Of a stretch of DNA of 6,755 nucleotides, positions 1 through 5,222 are shown one piece after another; position 1 is the first letter of the stretch; the number at the start of each line of letters is the position of its first letter. Location: contig JBOGIQ010000335.1 of NCBI GenBank assembly GCA_050742535.1, forward strand, positions 1 to 6,755. Direction: 5' to 3'. The DNA comes from Gp6-AA40 sp050742535. Its GTDB lineage: Bacteria; Acidobacteriota; Vicinamibacteria; Vicinamibacterales; UBA2999. The notes under the pieces were generated by a model. It saw only the letters and a program-made list of their open reading frames with translations. It made no database searches and was not told the DNA's origin. Made by a program: the position numbers and the translations under genes.

Positions 1-187
1 GCATTCCGAACATGACGTATGACATTGCACTCGCGAGGCACACGAGCGACGCGAAGCCTGCCTGTTTCAGGAGGGTGGTCCGCCAGGTGTCGGCTTCGGA
101 AACCACTGCCGCCCCTTGGCCCGTCACCACGGTCAGGCAACCCATTGCGATGATTGCAATTGCAAGAACTCGCCGGACAGCGCGCAT
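1..187 (-). CDS. N-terminus of an unrecognised exported or membrane protein (partial, runs off the window)
   Basis: An open frame starts with ATG at 187-185 and runs without a stop for 62 codons to the left edge. It is preceded by a good ribosome binding site (GGGAGGA, 4 nt before the ATG), which decides the start. The product begins MRAVRRVLAIAIIAMG: a basic n-region (R2, R5, R6) and a hydrophobic core at about residues 7-22, as in a Sec signal peptide or signal anchor. Cys17 is in AMGC, which does not fit a lipobox well. A second hydrophobic stretch lies at about residues 44-62 (ending SAMSYVMFGM), so the protein could be membrane-embedded rather than secreted. The visible part matches no family I recognise. 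It has the same direction as the sigma/VWA pair but is 209 bp beyond it with its own candidate promoter, so it is probably a separate unit. Confidence 0.65.
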   Translation of the reverse strand, partial: MRAVRRVLAIAIIAMGCLTVVTGQGAAVVSEADTWRTTLLKQAGFASLVCLASAMSYVMFGM

Positions 188-221
188 GAAATCCTCCCGA
201 CAAACCGTCTGAAGCACCCGC

Positions 222-276
222 CGAAGCGTTTTCTACGGTCGAGCTGGCCGAATTCTATTCGCACCACAACGCTTCG
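222..276. repeat. 9-bp perfect inverted repeat flanking the candidate promoter
   Basis: CGAAGCGTT at 222-230 and its exact reverse complement AACGCTTCG at 268-276 are separated by 37 nt. The centre-to-centre distance is 46 bp, a little over four helical turns. The candidate -10 at 252-257 falls between the arms. A dimeric regulator bridging the arms is possible, but one pair of 9-mers in a 209-bp gap can also occur by chance. Apart from this, the promoter and the hairpin at 355-378, I see nothing in the 188-396 gap. Confidence 0.35.
252..257 (-). promoter_or_regulatory. Candidate -10 element for the partial gene at 1-187
   Basis: On the minus strand the hexamer reads TAGAAT, five of six matches to TATAAT, 64 nt upstream of the ATG at 187. 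No convincing -35 is present; the best partial match (TTCGAA, 15 nt upstream) is poor. The hexamer lies between the two arms of a 9-bp inverted repeat (222-230 and 268-276). This is a motif match only. Confidence 0.3.
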
Positions 277-354
277 AACGCACTTTTTCGACAGGGGCTG
301 GCGGTTCGGGAGAAGAAATCGACGCGCTCTGGAGTGGGTCGACGATGTGGGTTC

Positions 355-378
355 GCGAGGCCAGCCTGCAAGGCTCGC
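355..378 (-). terminator. Weak hairpin just past the VWA gene stop
   Basis: GCGAG at 355-359 plus CC at 361-362 pairs with GGCTCGC at 372-378, leaving G360 bulged and a 9-nt loop. An alternative inner stem is AGCCT (363-367) with AGGCT (371-375). The hairpin starts 18 nt past the VWA stop codon on the minus strand, the right place for a terminator. No T-tract follows it, so it is not a canonical intrinsic terminator and may only protect the mRNA end. Confidence 0.22.
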
Positions 379-396
379 CCCACGAAATCACGTCGC

Positions 397-2730
397 CTAC
401 CTGCCGAATCGCGAACGGTCGGACAGCGCAATCGCCTTGCGCACCAGCGATACGAACTCGTCCCGATAGCCGCCGCGATCGCGGCCGACGCTGCCCGACG
501 CCGTGTCGAGCACCCATTCGAGCGTCGCGTCGCCCTTGTAGGACGAGTCCTTGAGGATCATGCCGAACGCGGCAACCGCGGCGGCGAAGCGGACGTCCGG
601 ATCCGCGCGTTGAAACGCGACTGCGCGATCGGCCAGCGGCACGTCCATGCGCGTGCTCTCGGCGGCGTCCGGCAGCTTGTAGCGAAGGCGCAGCACCAGG
701 AGATCGTTGCTATTCGGTATCGCCGGCTGCACTGCTGACTCGCTTCGGGGTGCGGGCTGGAACACCGATGGATCAATCGACGGCCCCGGCACCGTTCCGC
801 CGCGCGGCACGATCTCGAACAGCGCGGTGACGGTGTGGCCCGCGCCCATGTCGCCGGCGTCCTTCAGATCGTTGTTGAAGTCCTCCGCGCGCAGGACCCG
901 GTTCTCGTAGCCGATCAGCCGGTAGGCCTCCACCTTGCCCGGGTTGAAGTCGACCTGGATCTTGACGTCCTTGGCGACGGTAACGAGCGTGCCGCTCATC
1001 TCCTCGACCAGGACCTTGCGCGCCTCGTTCAGCGTGTCGATGTAGGCGTAGTGGCCGTTGCCCCTATCGGCCAGCCGCTCCATCGTCGAGTCCTTCAGGT
1101 TGCCCATGCCGAAGCCGAGCACGCTCAGAAAGACACCGCTCTTCGCGCGATCCTCGATCAGCCGGGTCAGGTCGGACTGGCTGGTGATGCCGACGTTGAA
1201 GTCGCCGTCGGTCATCAGGATGACGCGATTGGCGCCGCCACGAATGAAGTTGGCGGTGGCCTGCGCGTACGCCAGCTGAATGCCGGCCCCGCCGTTGGTC
1301 GATCCGCCGGCCTGCAGGTTATCGACGGCGCGCGCGATCACGTCCTTCCGGTCGCCGCGCGTCGGCGGAAGAACCAGTCCTGTCGCGCTGGCATAGACGA
1401 CGATTGAGACGCTGTCGTTTTCACCGAGCTGATCGACCAGCAGTTTCAGACCGCTCTTGACCAGCGGCAGCTTCTGCGGCTCGTTCATCGATCCCGAGAC
1501 ATCGATCAGGAACACCAGGTTGCTGGCCGGCCGGCGGCCACGGTCGATCTCGCGCGCCTTGACGCCGAAGCGCACCAGGCGATTCCGTGAATTCCATGGT
1601 GCGGTGGTCACGGCCATGCTGACGCCAATCGGGCGCCCGCCCGACGGATTCGGATAGTCGTAGGTGAAGTAGTTGACCAGCTCTTCGATCCGGACGGCGT
1701 CCTGCGGCGGCATCTGGTTCTGGTCGAGGAACCGCCGGATGTTCGAGAACGAGGCGGTGTCCACGTCGATGGAAAAAGTCGCGAGCGGTTCCTGGCTTGC
1801 CCGCACGAATGGGTTCTCACCCGTTCGTGCGTACGACTCATTGGTCGCGGAAGGCCGGGGGCGCTCGAAGGTATCGGACACTCGACTCGGGGCTCCTCCG
1901 GCGACACCGCCCACAACGCCCCCACCGATACCGACCGCCTGGCCGCCCGCCATGACGCGGCCCTGGTTCTGAGCATCGCTTCCGCCGCGAAACACAGGTC
2001 CGCCACTTCTACCGCCGCCGCCACGTCCTCCGCCGGCACCAGGAGTAGCGGCAGGGGCAGGGGTCAAGGCGACGATGTTGTCGAGGGTGCGGACCGATTG
2101 ACGAGCGCTCTGCGCATCGACGACTGGTGTTTCACCAGTTACGGTGATCGTCTCCGTGAGCCTCCCGACCTCCGGTACAACTGGCGCGGCGCTTGGGGCG
2201 GAAGGTGTGGTCGTCTCAACCTGTTTCAACGCGTCGGCCGGAGCCGATGCCCGCCCCGACAGGCTGATGACGGTCATCGGGCGTGCTGCCGGCGGTTCCG
2301 GTGATACCGGCCCGGGTTGATTGCCGGCAGCGGGCGGCGCCGGCGTTGCGGGAACACCTCGCTGTACGGATTCCACGGCGGCTTGCCTCGCCGGCTGCGG
2401 CATGCGCACGGCAACGGAGACGGCGATCGCGATCAGCGCCACCGACGCGGCGCTCACCGCCCATCGCATCGGCAGCATGGCGAACCACCCCGTTCTCGGT
2501 GCATCCGCCGCCTGCCGGATCGACGCGCGTTGCGCCGCGGTCAGGAGATCCGCGGGCGCCTCGTCAAAGGCCTCGGTCAGCGCCACGGATGCGGCCTTGA
2601 GATCCTCGACCAGCGCACGAGCTTCGTCGGACGACTCGAGGAGGCGCTCGACCGCCTCGGATTCAGCCTTGTCGAGCTCGCCGAGTACGTACGCCGTCCA
2701 CTTCGGATCGTTCGGATTGATTCGCGTCAT
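397..2730 (-). CDS. Anti-sigma-like, membrane-anchored YfbK-type VWA-domain protein (777 aa)
   Basis: A multidomain protein that probably spans the inner membrane and partners the ECF sigma factor encoded just upstream. Residues 1-60 (WTAYVLGELD, then acidic helices) resemble N-termini of anti-sigma-like VWA proteins, but no zinc-binding HxxxCxxC motif is present. Residues 90-109 form one transmembrane helix. Residues 110-300 are a Pro/Ala- then Gly-rich linker; within it 190-222 (core TITVTGETPVVD) looks like the start of a TonB-receptor plug. Residues 303-400 match the N-terminal region of YfbK/Ca-activated chloride-channel-like proteins. Residues 403-578 are a von Willebrand A domain with an intact metal site: D410-x-S412-x-S414, T478 and D508 (MTDGD). 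Residues 585-770 match the YfbK C-terminal domain (DUF3520). No cysteine occurs anywhere. The start at 2730 is set by an AGGAG site and the conserved N-terminus; the gene overlaps the sigma gene by 68 nt. Domain calls are by motif reading; the anti-sigma role is inference from context. Confidence 0.9.
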   Translation of the reverse strand: MTRINPNDPKWTAYVLGELDKAESEAVERLLESSDEARALVEDLKAASVALTEAFDEAPADLLTAAQRASIRQAADAPRTGWFAMLPMRWAVSAASVALIAIAVSVAVRMPQPARQAAVESVQRGVPATPAPPAAGNQPGPVSPEPPAARPMTVISLSGRASAPADALKQVETTTPSAPSAAPVVPEVGRLTETITVTGETPVVDAQSARQSVRTLDNIVALTPAPAATPGAGGGRGGGGRSGGPVFRGGSDAQNQGRVMAGGQAVGIGGGVVGGVAGGAPSRVSDTFERPRPSATNESYARTGENPFVRASQEPLATFSIDVDTASFSNIRRFLDQNQMPPQDAVRIEELVNYFTYDYPNPSGGRPIGVSMAVTTAPWNSRNRLVRFGVKAREIDRGRRPASNLVFLIDVSGSMNEPQKLPLVKSGLKLLVDQLGENDSVSIVVYASATGLVLPPTRGDRKDVIARAVDNLQAGGSTNGGAGIQLAYAQATANFIRGGANRVILMTDGDFNVGITSQSDLTRLIEDRAKSGVFLSVLGFGMGNLKDSTMERLADRGNGHYAYIDTLNEARKVLVEEMSGTLVTVAKDVKIQVDFNPGKVEAYRLIGYENRVLRAEDFNNDLKDAGDMGAGHTVTALFEIVPRGGTVPGPSIDPSVFQPAPRSESAVQPAIPNSNDLLVLRLRYKLPDAAESTRMDVPLADRAVAFQRADPDVRFAAAVAAFGMILKDSSYKGDATLEWVLDTASGSVGRDRGGYRDEFVSLVRKAIALSDRSRFGR

Positions 2731-3238
2731 AACCGGCTCCTGTCGGGTGCTCGCCCAGGTGGCTGCGGATCGCGCGCACTGCTCGATGAAGAAGGAACCC
2801 CACGTTGCTCGTGGAGAGTGCAGTGATCGCCGCGATTTCCTTGTAGCTCAAGCCACCCTGAAACTTGAGGTAGACGACTTCACGTTGATTGCGGGGGAGC
2901 GTCTCGAGAACGTCGAGGACGCGGCCGAGGGCCTGACGGGCGTCGTGCTGCGCGTCGAGGTCGTACACCACGGGCGCCTCGGCGTCTTCGAGCGGCGTTG
3001 ACCGCGACGCCTTCTCTCGCGTGTCGAGCGCCAGGTTCCGGCAGACGGTGAACAACCACGCCGCGAGATGTCCGTCCACCCGCGCCGGATCCTCTCGACA
3101 CAGCCGGAGGAACGTCTCCTGGACGACGTCCCGGGCCATCTCCGCGTCGCCGAGCAGCCACTTCGCATAGCGGATTAGTGGCCGCTCGTGGCGATCGAGC
3201 GCGTCAACCACCCATTGGGTGTTTGGCATCCGGCTCAT
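2663..3238 (-). CDS. ECF-type (sigma-70 family) RNA polymerase sigma factor
   Basis: A small sigma factor of 191 residues from the chosen start, the usual size of an ECF sigma, directing RNA polymerase to a dedicated promoter set. Region 2 covers about residues 20-78: DVVQETFLRL (38-47) is the core-binding 2.2 signature and WLFTVCRNLALD (61-72) is in region 2.3-2.4. Region 4 covers about 107-160: LPRNQREVVYLKFQGGLSYK followed by the helix-turn-helix STSNVGFLLHRAVRAI. I chose ATG 3238 (MSRMPN) because GGGGA lies 5 nt before it and ECF homology begins close behind. The same frame opens at 3310, but that start lacks an SD and adds a 24-residue Pro/Ser-rich stretch. The last 22 residues (170-191) overlap the VWA gene and look like unconserved tail. 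The 86-bp gap upstream holds a palindrome CTGCCGGCAG (3286-3295) and a TAATAA hexamer (3281-3276), but no clear -35. The likely partner is the downstream VWA protein. Confidence 0.9.
   Translation of the reverse strand: MSRMPNTQWVVDALDRHERPLIRYAKWLLGDAEMARDVVQETFLRLCREDPARVDGHLAAWLFTVCRNLALDTREKASRSTPLEDAEAPVVYDLDAQHDARQALGRVLDVLETLPRNQREVVYLKFQGGLSYKEIAAITALSTSNVGFLLHRAVRAIRSHLGEHPTGAGYDANQSERSEVDGVRTRRARQG
2737..2741 (-). promoter_or_regulatory. Ribosome binding site of the VWA gene, inside the sigma gene
   Basis: AGGAG on the minus strand, 6 nt before the ATG at 2730. It lies within the coding part of the sigma factor gene, so translation of the VWA protein is likely coupled to that of the sigma factor. 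It supports 2730 as the start; the next in-frame Met is residue 85, which would remove the anti-sigma-like region. Confidence 0.7.
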
Positions 3239-3324
3239 TCGAGTCCCCGATGTAGATAACGGAGCAGCGGGAGATTTATTAGACACTGCCGGCAGGTCAC
3301 GCGGGGCCACGGAAACGAGATCTG

Positions 3325-4302
3325 CTAGGTCTGCTCTCCAATCAGTATCGCGACGTTGCCAACCTTGTGTCCGCTGTCGGCGTAACGGTGCGCGTCGACG
3401 ATTTCGTCGAGCGTGTGGCGGCGGCCGATCACCGTCCGCAGCCTGCCCGCATCGATCAGTTCCCGCAGGAAGACGAGGTCGGCCTGCACAGGGGCTGCGG
3501 CGCCGGTGATGAATCGCGCCCGGCCGCGGAGATGGACCAGGCCGCCCGTGACCAGGGCGCGCGCGATTGCTCCAACCCCACCTGAAAAGCCAACCAGGAG
3601 ATAGCGGCCTGCCGGCTTGAGCGCCCGCACGCTGCGCGGGAACCCGGCCTTGCCCAGCACATCGAGGATGACGTCGTAGACAGGTCCGTCGTCAACGAAG
3701 CTTCGCGTCGTGTAGTCGATCACGTCGTCGGCGCCGAGCGAGCGCACCAGATCGGCGTTGCCGCCGCTGCAAACGGCGGTGACGTGCGCACCGAAGTACT
3801 TCGCCAGCTGCACGGCGAACACGCCAAGGCTTCCCGATGCGCCGTGAATGAGCACACGTTCGCCGGGGACGAGCTTCGCCTTGCGCAGAAAGTACAGCGA
3901 GCACGCCGCGCCAACGAACACGGTGCCAGCTTCCGCGAAGGTCATGCTCGCAGGTTTGTGCGCAAGGAAGCCGTCCTCCGGCACGCACGCCAACTCGGCG
4001 TGAGCGGCGAATTTATCCCCGCGGGCACCGTAGACCTCGTCGCCGGGCGTGAACCGCGTCACGGCCGCGCCCACGGCGTCGACCGTGCCGGCGAGATCGA
4101 CGCCGAGGACTTTGTGTTTGGGGCGGAATCCGGTCAGCAGGCGAATCAGGAGCGGGCCGCTGCGAAACATCCGGTCCCCGTAGCACACGCTCGACGCACG
4201 GACGCGGACGAGCACCTCGTTGTCTGCGGGCACAGGCGCCGGCACCTCGCGGACTTCCACCACCTCCGGAGGCCCATACCGCGTGACGACTGCCGCCTTC
4301 AT
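3325..4302 (-). CDS. Zinc-independent MDR-family NAD(P)-dependent oxidoreductase (quinone reductase-like)
   Basis: A 325-residue medium-chain dehydrogenase/reductase of full family length. It starts with the typical MKAAVVTRYGPPEVVEV. Residues 27-95 are the GroES-like catalytic domain (LGVDLAGTVDAVG at 66-78). The Rossmann domain has GERVLIHGASGSLGVFAVQL at 147-166 with the nucleotide-binding turn GASGSLG (154-160). The end, HKVGNVAI, is the usual MDR C-terminal strand. Cys40 is present but the GHE motif is replaced by GVD and the four-cysteine structural zinc lobe is absent, so this is a zinc-free enzyme of the quinone oxidoreductase/enoyl reductase type, reducing quinones or alpha,beta-unsaturated carbonyls with NAD(P)H. 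The substrate cannot be told. A GAGGAG stretch sits 2 nt from the ATG, an unusually short spacing. It is divergent from a Crp/Fnr regulator, with an FNR-type site 57 bp upstream of the ATG, suggesting redox, oxygen or NO-linked control. It may be cotranscribed with the sigma gene, 86 bp downstream, but nothing shows this. Confidence 0.9.
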   Translation of the reverse strand: MKAAVVTRYGPPEVVEVREVPAPVPADNEVLVRVRASSVCYGDRMFRSGPLLIRLLTGFRPKHKVLGVDLAGTVDAVGAAVTRFTPGDEVYGARGDKFAAHAELACVPEDGFLAHKPASMTFAEAGTVFVGAACSLYFLRKAKLVPGERVLIHGASGSLGVFAVQLAKYFGAHVTAVCSGGNADLVRSLGADDVIDYTTRSFVDDGPVYDVILDVLGKAGFPRSVRALKPAGRYLLVGFSGGVGAIARALVTGGLVHLRGRARFITGAAAPVQADLVFLRELIDAGRLRTVIGRRHTLDEIVDAHRYADSGHKVGNVAILIGEQT

Positions 4303-4358
4303 CGCTCCTCGCGGAGACGACGAACCGGATGGGAAGGTTCAGTTACGCCGTGCACCCA

Positions 4359-4372
4359 TTGATTTGAATCAA
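4359..4372. promoter_or_regulatory. FNR/FixK/DNR-type binding site TTGAT-N4-ATCAA
   Basis: The sequence TTGATTTGAATCAA has both five-base half-sites of the FNR-family consensus intact with the correct 4-nt spacer. It lies in the 115-bp gap between the divergent MDR gene (ATG at 4302) and the Crp/Fnr-family gene (ATG at 4418), 45 bp upstream of the latter. The adjacent regulator has the E-x-x-S-R recognition helix known to read this half-site, so autoregulation and control of the MDR gene are both plausible. Confidence 0.75.
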
Positions 4373-4395
4373 CACGGCGTGGTTCGCGCATCGCG

Positions 4396-4401
4396 TAGCA
4401 T
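4396..4401 (+). promoter_or_regulatory. Candidate -10 element of the Crp/Fnr-family gene
   Basis: TAGCAT (four of six to TATAAT). A transcription start about 6 nt downstream, near 4407, would put the centre of the TTGAT-N4-ATCAA site (4365.5) at about -41.5, the class II activator position of FNR-family proteins. The leader would then be only about 11 nt, consistent with the absence of an SD before 4418. The hexamer overlaps the second copy of a GCATCGCG direct repeat (4388-4395, 4398-4405). Weak on its own; the spacing adds some support. Confidence 0.35.
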
Positions 4402-4417
4402 CGCGACGCCCACCGCA

Positions 4418-5122
4418 ATGATCAAGTCGTCAGATGCTGGCCCGTCGCTACGGGCCGCTTCGTTCGGGCCAGGGGTCCCCGACGTCGTCCAACTGCTGTC
4501 CTCTGACGAGCGGACAGAGATTGCCAGCATCGCGACCATCGTCGAGGTCCCGCCAGGCAGAGTCGTCTACCGCGAGGGCGCCAACGCCCAGGCAGTATTC
4601 ATCGTGGCTGAGGGCGTGGTCAAAGTGTTTCGTGACCTGCCGAGCGGCAGGAGGCGCGTCATGGCGTTCCTTTTTGCCGATGACGCATTCGGTCTCGCCC
4701 AGTCCGGCCATTACGTGTACAGCGTGCAGACGATCACCGGCGTAAAGCTGTACCGCATACGGCTGACGGCCCTCGCCGCCACCCTGCGCCACAGCGGAGA
4801 GCTGGCGTCGCACTTCCTGTGCAAGGTGATGCATGAGCTCCGCGGCGCGCTCCGTCACAACGTCATCCTTGCGCGGCGCGATGCGGTTGGCCGGCTGGCC
4901 ATGTTTCTCCTCATGCTCGAGCAGAACGCGCCCAGAGACGATTCGCGGATCGCCCTCCCGATGAGACGTTCGGACATTGCGAACTATCTCGGACTGTCGC
5001 AGGAATCCGTCAGCCGTGCATTGAGCAGGCTCGAACGGAGCAGCGTCATCGCGTTCCACGGACGCCACGAACTGCGCGTCCTGGATAGACCGAGGTTCGA
5101 AAAGATCGTCAGCGCCCTGTAA
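4418..5122 (+). CDS. Crp/Fnr-family transcriptional regulator without Fe-S cysteines (FixK/DNR-like)
   Basis: A 234-residue regulator of normal Crp/Fnr length. Residues about 35-115 are the cyclic-nucleotide-binding-type beta roll (PPGRVVYREGANAQAVFIVA at 45-64, EGVVKVFRDLPSGRRR at 65-80). Residues about 127-165 form the long dimerisation helix. Residues 180-215 are the winged helix-turn-helix (MRRSDIANYLGLSQESVSRA). The recognition helix contains E196, S199 and R200 in the E-x-x-S-R order that FNR, FixK and DNR use to read TTGAT. FNR itself holds a 4Fe-4S cluster through N-terminal cysteines; here the only cysteine is Cys135 in the dimer helix, so direct oxygen sensing by a cluster is ruled out. 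Heme, another ligand, or control by expression level as in FixK remain possible. I chose ATG 4418 although no SD precedes it: the frame is open back to 4220, but longer versions would run over the FNR site and the start of the MDR gene. GTG 4379 is a weaker alternative. Confidence 0.9.
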   Translation: MIKSSDAGPSLRAASFGPGVPDVVQLLSSDERTEIASIATIVEVPPGRVVYREGANAQAVFIVAEGVVKVFRDLPSGRRRVMAFLFADDAFGLAQSGHYVYSVQTITGVKLYRIRLTALAATLRHSGELASHFLCKVMHELRGALRHNVILARRDAVGRLAMFLLMLEQNAPRDDSRIALPMRRSDIANYLGLSQESVSRALSRLERSSVIAFHGRHELRVLDRPRFEKIVSAL

Positions 5123-5128
5123 GGACCG

Positions 5129-5150
5129 CGCGGCGAACATGTTCGACGCG
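5129..5150. repeat. 22-bp near-perfect palindrome between the regulator and the TIGR03435 gene
   Basis: The core CGAACATGTTCG (5134-5145) is a perfect 12-bp palindrome. It is extended by one mismatched pair (G5133/A5146) and then by CGCG on both sides (5129-5132, 5147-5150), so 10 of 11 pairs match. It begins 6 nt after the regulator's stop and ends 72 bp before the next ATG. As RNA it could fold with a CATG loop, but no T-tract follows, so an operator is as likely as a terminator. The spacing does not fit the Gram-positive LexA box (GAAC-N4-GTTC), because only two bases separate the arms. Confidence 0.5.
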
Positions 5151-5185
5151 ACGTTCGTCTAAGGACGTGGCATCCCCCACCCGGC

Positions 5186-5191
5186 AATAAT
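5186..5191 (+). promoter_or_regulatory. Candidate -10 element of the TIGR03435 gene
   Basis: AATAAT matches TATAAT at five of six positions in the only AT-rich patch of the 100-bp gap and lies 31 nt before the ATG at 5223. The position 17 nt further upstream (GGACGT, 5163-5168) is a poor -35. The palindrome at 5129-5150 lies upstream of it, where an activator site could sit. Confidence 0.35.
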
Positions 5192-5222
5192 TAAGAGAAA
5201 CAGCGCAAGAGGAGCGCGGCGC

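Noticed and set aside
835..1407. Plus-strand open frame (190 codons) opposite the VWA domain
   Set aside because: Antisense shadow of the conserved VWA region; Val/Asp/Ala-rich product typical of antisense reading in GC-rich DNA.
2321..3001. Plus-strand open frame (226 codons) opposite the sigma/VWA junction
   Set aside because: Antisense to both genes, low-complexity composition, no supporting start signal.
3286..3295. Palindrome CTGCCGGCAG as a terminator of the MDR gene
   Set aside because: No usable loop within a perfect 10-bp palindrome and no T-tract at the proper position; likely chance in GC-rich DNA.
3239..3310. Longer N-terminus for the sigma factor, starting at ATG 3310
   Set aside because: No SD before 3310, and the extra Pro/Ser-rich residues are not expected in an ECF sigma; 3238 has GGGGA in front.
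4220..4417. Longer N-terminus for the Crp/Fnr regulator, starting at ATG 4220
   Set aside because: It would overlap the start of the divergent MDR gene and translate the FNR-type site; the added 66 residues are low-complexity and outside the family fold.
4448..5140. Minus-strand open frame (230 codons) opposite the Crp/Fnr gene
   Set aside because: Almost exact shadow of a regulator with clear family motifs; no family features of its own.
5134..5145. LexA/SOS box reading of CGAACATGTTCG
   Set aside because: The Gram-positive SOS box needs four bases between GAAC and GTTC; here there are two, and no SOS gene is nearby.
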